Assembly (NCBI GenBank): GCA_963922815.1
Contig: CAWUKD010000079.1
Coordinates: forward strand, 1 to 16,041
From: SZUA-146 sp963922815
GTDB taxonomy: Bacteria > Pseudomonadota > Gammaproteobacteria > Steroidobacterales > SZUA-146
Direction: 5' to 3'
DNA length: 16,041 nucleotides
The stretch's first letter is position 1. Each line of letters begins with the position of its first letter. A program made the position numbers and the translations under genes. The notes under the pieces are model-generated. The model did not search any database, was not told where the DNA came from, and was given only the letters and a program-made list of their open reading frames with translations. This document shows positions 14,923 through 16,041 of this stretch, one piece after another.

Positions 14923-16041
14923 ATGAATCTCAAACACCTAATTGCGTTTACCGCGTCGGCCACCTATGCCTTTGCAACCACCAGTGTTCTTGCCGGTGCT
15001 TTTATCGGTGCGGGGCAGAGCAGTCCTGACCTGGTGCTGCACCCATCTGGTTACGTGCCGGGAAATCAGAACCTCGAGGTCAATGTTTGTATTTCACCTT
15101 CCAGCGCAGTGACCGCTGATCTTGTCATACCCGTACAGAATGTCATTGCAACGTATAACGCCATGCAGCCGACTACCGGGAACCTGTTCCTGGGCGGGAG
15201 CAATAACATTCCTTCAGGCCAGCTTGACGCCGAGTCGGTCGTGCTGCATGAAATCGGCCATTGTATCGGGCTGGCGCATGTCAACCTGGCGACCGAGTCC
15301 GGTCTGTCTGGCACTAATCGTGAATACACGAAGTCTACCCAGGGCGTCGACGGCAGTTACGATTTGAACGATGGTGCCGACAATGTCAAAGGGTCGTCCG
15401 ACGACCTGCGCGATGACGACACAAACCTGCACTACTTCAAAAAGGTGGACAACAATCCGTTTACGCTGGCTGGCACCATTGACTCTTCGACTTACAGCCG
15501 CAACCTGGCTGACCTGCCGGCCGGTACGTATGCCGCGAACGGTTCACGCGACCTGGCACCGCTACTGGGTGTTGCCGGTACCGAAGCCGTCATGCAGCAG
15601 GGGCAGTTTACCGATGAAGCTCAGCGTACCCTGACAGCGGACGGTGTGGCCACGCTGGCTTACGGTGCCAGCGGAGTGGATGAGATTGCCGGAACGGCCG
15701 ACGACTACACGCTGACTCTCGTTTATAACGGAATCACGTCGAGCAACTGTGACGTGACCGTGGTGGTCGACAACAACACCGGGTTTGCTCAGTGCGAAGT
15801 CAGCTTTCAGGGAGTGCAGAGTGATCATTTCAGAATCTCAAGCGCGACGGTACGGCTGAATCAGAATACCAACTGGTTCTACAATCAGGTGGCCGTTGAT
15901 CCGGCGAATATGTCCCCGGTAATCGACCCCGTTGACGATGTAACCACCAATGAGAACGGTAGCGTCTCGATCCACTTGAGCGCGACCGACGCGGACGAGG
16001 CCGATCAGTTGACCTTTAGTGCTCCTGGTGCCCCTTCTTTT
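14923..16041 (+). CDS. Secreted matrixin-like zinc metalloprotease with a cadherin-like repeat, 3'-truncated by window edge
   Basis: A secreted metzincin-type endopeptidase by motif. The frame is open from the ATG to the last base (373 residues), so the C-terminus is missing. The signal peptide spans about 1-24 (cleavage after VLA). The extended zinc site HEIGHCIGLAH lies at 109-119: His109, His113 and His119 bind zinc and Glu110 is the general base. A candidate Met-turn is Met224 in EAVMQQG, about 105 residues later. The segment between includes an Asp-rich stretch (149-166, with DLNDGADN and SSDDLRDDD) that may bind calcium. Cys114 inside the zinc motif could pair with Cys56, and Cys276 with Cys291. 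From about 331 (SPVIDPVDDVTTNENGSVSI onward) a cadherin/Ig-like repeat begins, suggesting further repeats or a surface-anchoring tail beyond the edge. A strong GGGAGG lies 8 nt upstream, and the previous stop is 1 nt away. Substrate unknown. Confidence 0.88.
   Translation, partial: MNLKHLIAFTASATYAFATTSVLAGAFIGAGQSSPDLVLHPSGYVPGNQNLEVNVCISPSSAVTADLVIPVQNVIATYNAMQPTTGNLFLGGSNNIPSGQLDAESVVLHEIGHCIGLAHVNLATESGLSGTNREYTKSTQGVDGSYDLNDGADNVKGSSDDLRDDDTNLHYFKKVDNNPFTLAGTIDSSTYSRNLADLPAGTYAANGSRDLAPLLGVAGTEAVMQQGQFTDEAQRTLTADGVATLAYGASGVDEIAGTADDYTLTLVYNGITSSNCDVTVVVDNNTGFAQCEVSFQGVQSDHFRISSATVRLNQNTNWFYNQVAVDPANMSPVIDPVDDVTTNENGSVSIHLSATDADEADQLTFSAPGAPSF

Noticed and set aside
1..16041. Mobile elements, CRISPR arrays, tRNA or rRNA genes
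   Set aside because: I looked for transposase or integrase-like proteins, regularly spaced repeats and tRNA-like stretches in the gaps and saw none.

Overview
The window looks like an ordinary, densely coded chromosomal stretch from a Gram-negative bacterium, most likely a gammaproteobacterium. It has an RND efflux tripartite set with an outer-membrane lipoprotein channel, a two-domain MazG, a PhoP/PhoQ-type pair next to a PepSY protein, and a full-length HrpA helicase with the long C-terminal region typical of proteobacterial HrpA. Composition is moderately GC-rich by eye and even throughout. All recognised genes are on the plus strand. I cannot name a genus from sequence alone. I see no transposase, integrase, phage gene, CRISPR array, tRNA or rRNA.

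Layout. (1) 1-5575: a three-gene efflux operon, made of a periplasmic adaptor (5' end outside the window), an RND permease and a NodT-type outer-membrane lipoprotein. The genes are 2 nt apart or overlap by 4 nt. (2) 5752-6525: mazG, apparently with its own promoter region, ending in a strong hairpin. (3) 6711-10056: a tight four-gene run of a glycine-zipper envelope protein, a secreted PepSY protein with a long Ser/Arg-rich linker, an OmpR/PhoP-family response regulator and a PhoQ-type histidine kinase. The region upstream carries three TTCAG-like direct repeats at 10-11 bp spacing, the usual geometry of an OmpR-family binding site. (4) 10299-14141: hrpA, an ATP-dependent DEAH RNA helicase. 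(5) 14310-16041: a two-gene unit encoding a small secreted protein of unknown function and, 1 nt later, a secreted matrixin-like zinc metalloprotease that runs off the right edge.

How the parts fit. The efflux operon builds one cell-envelope-spanning pump. The PepSY/PhoPQ block looks like an envelope-stress or periplasmic-state sensing module in which the two small secreted proteins may be outputs or co-sensors; this is inference. The MazG and HrpA genes are housekeeping. The last two genes are the least explained part of the window. A secreted metzincin-type protease coupled to a small cysteine-free secreted partner could be a protease with an accessory protein, but nothing in the sequence proves the partnership.

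The largest gap without a gene is 10057-10298 (242 bp). It holds at most a weak promoter just upstream of hrpA.
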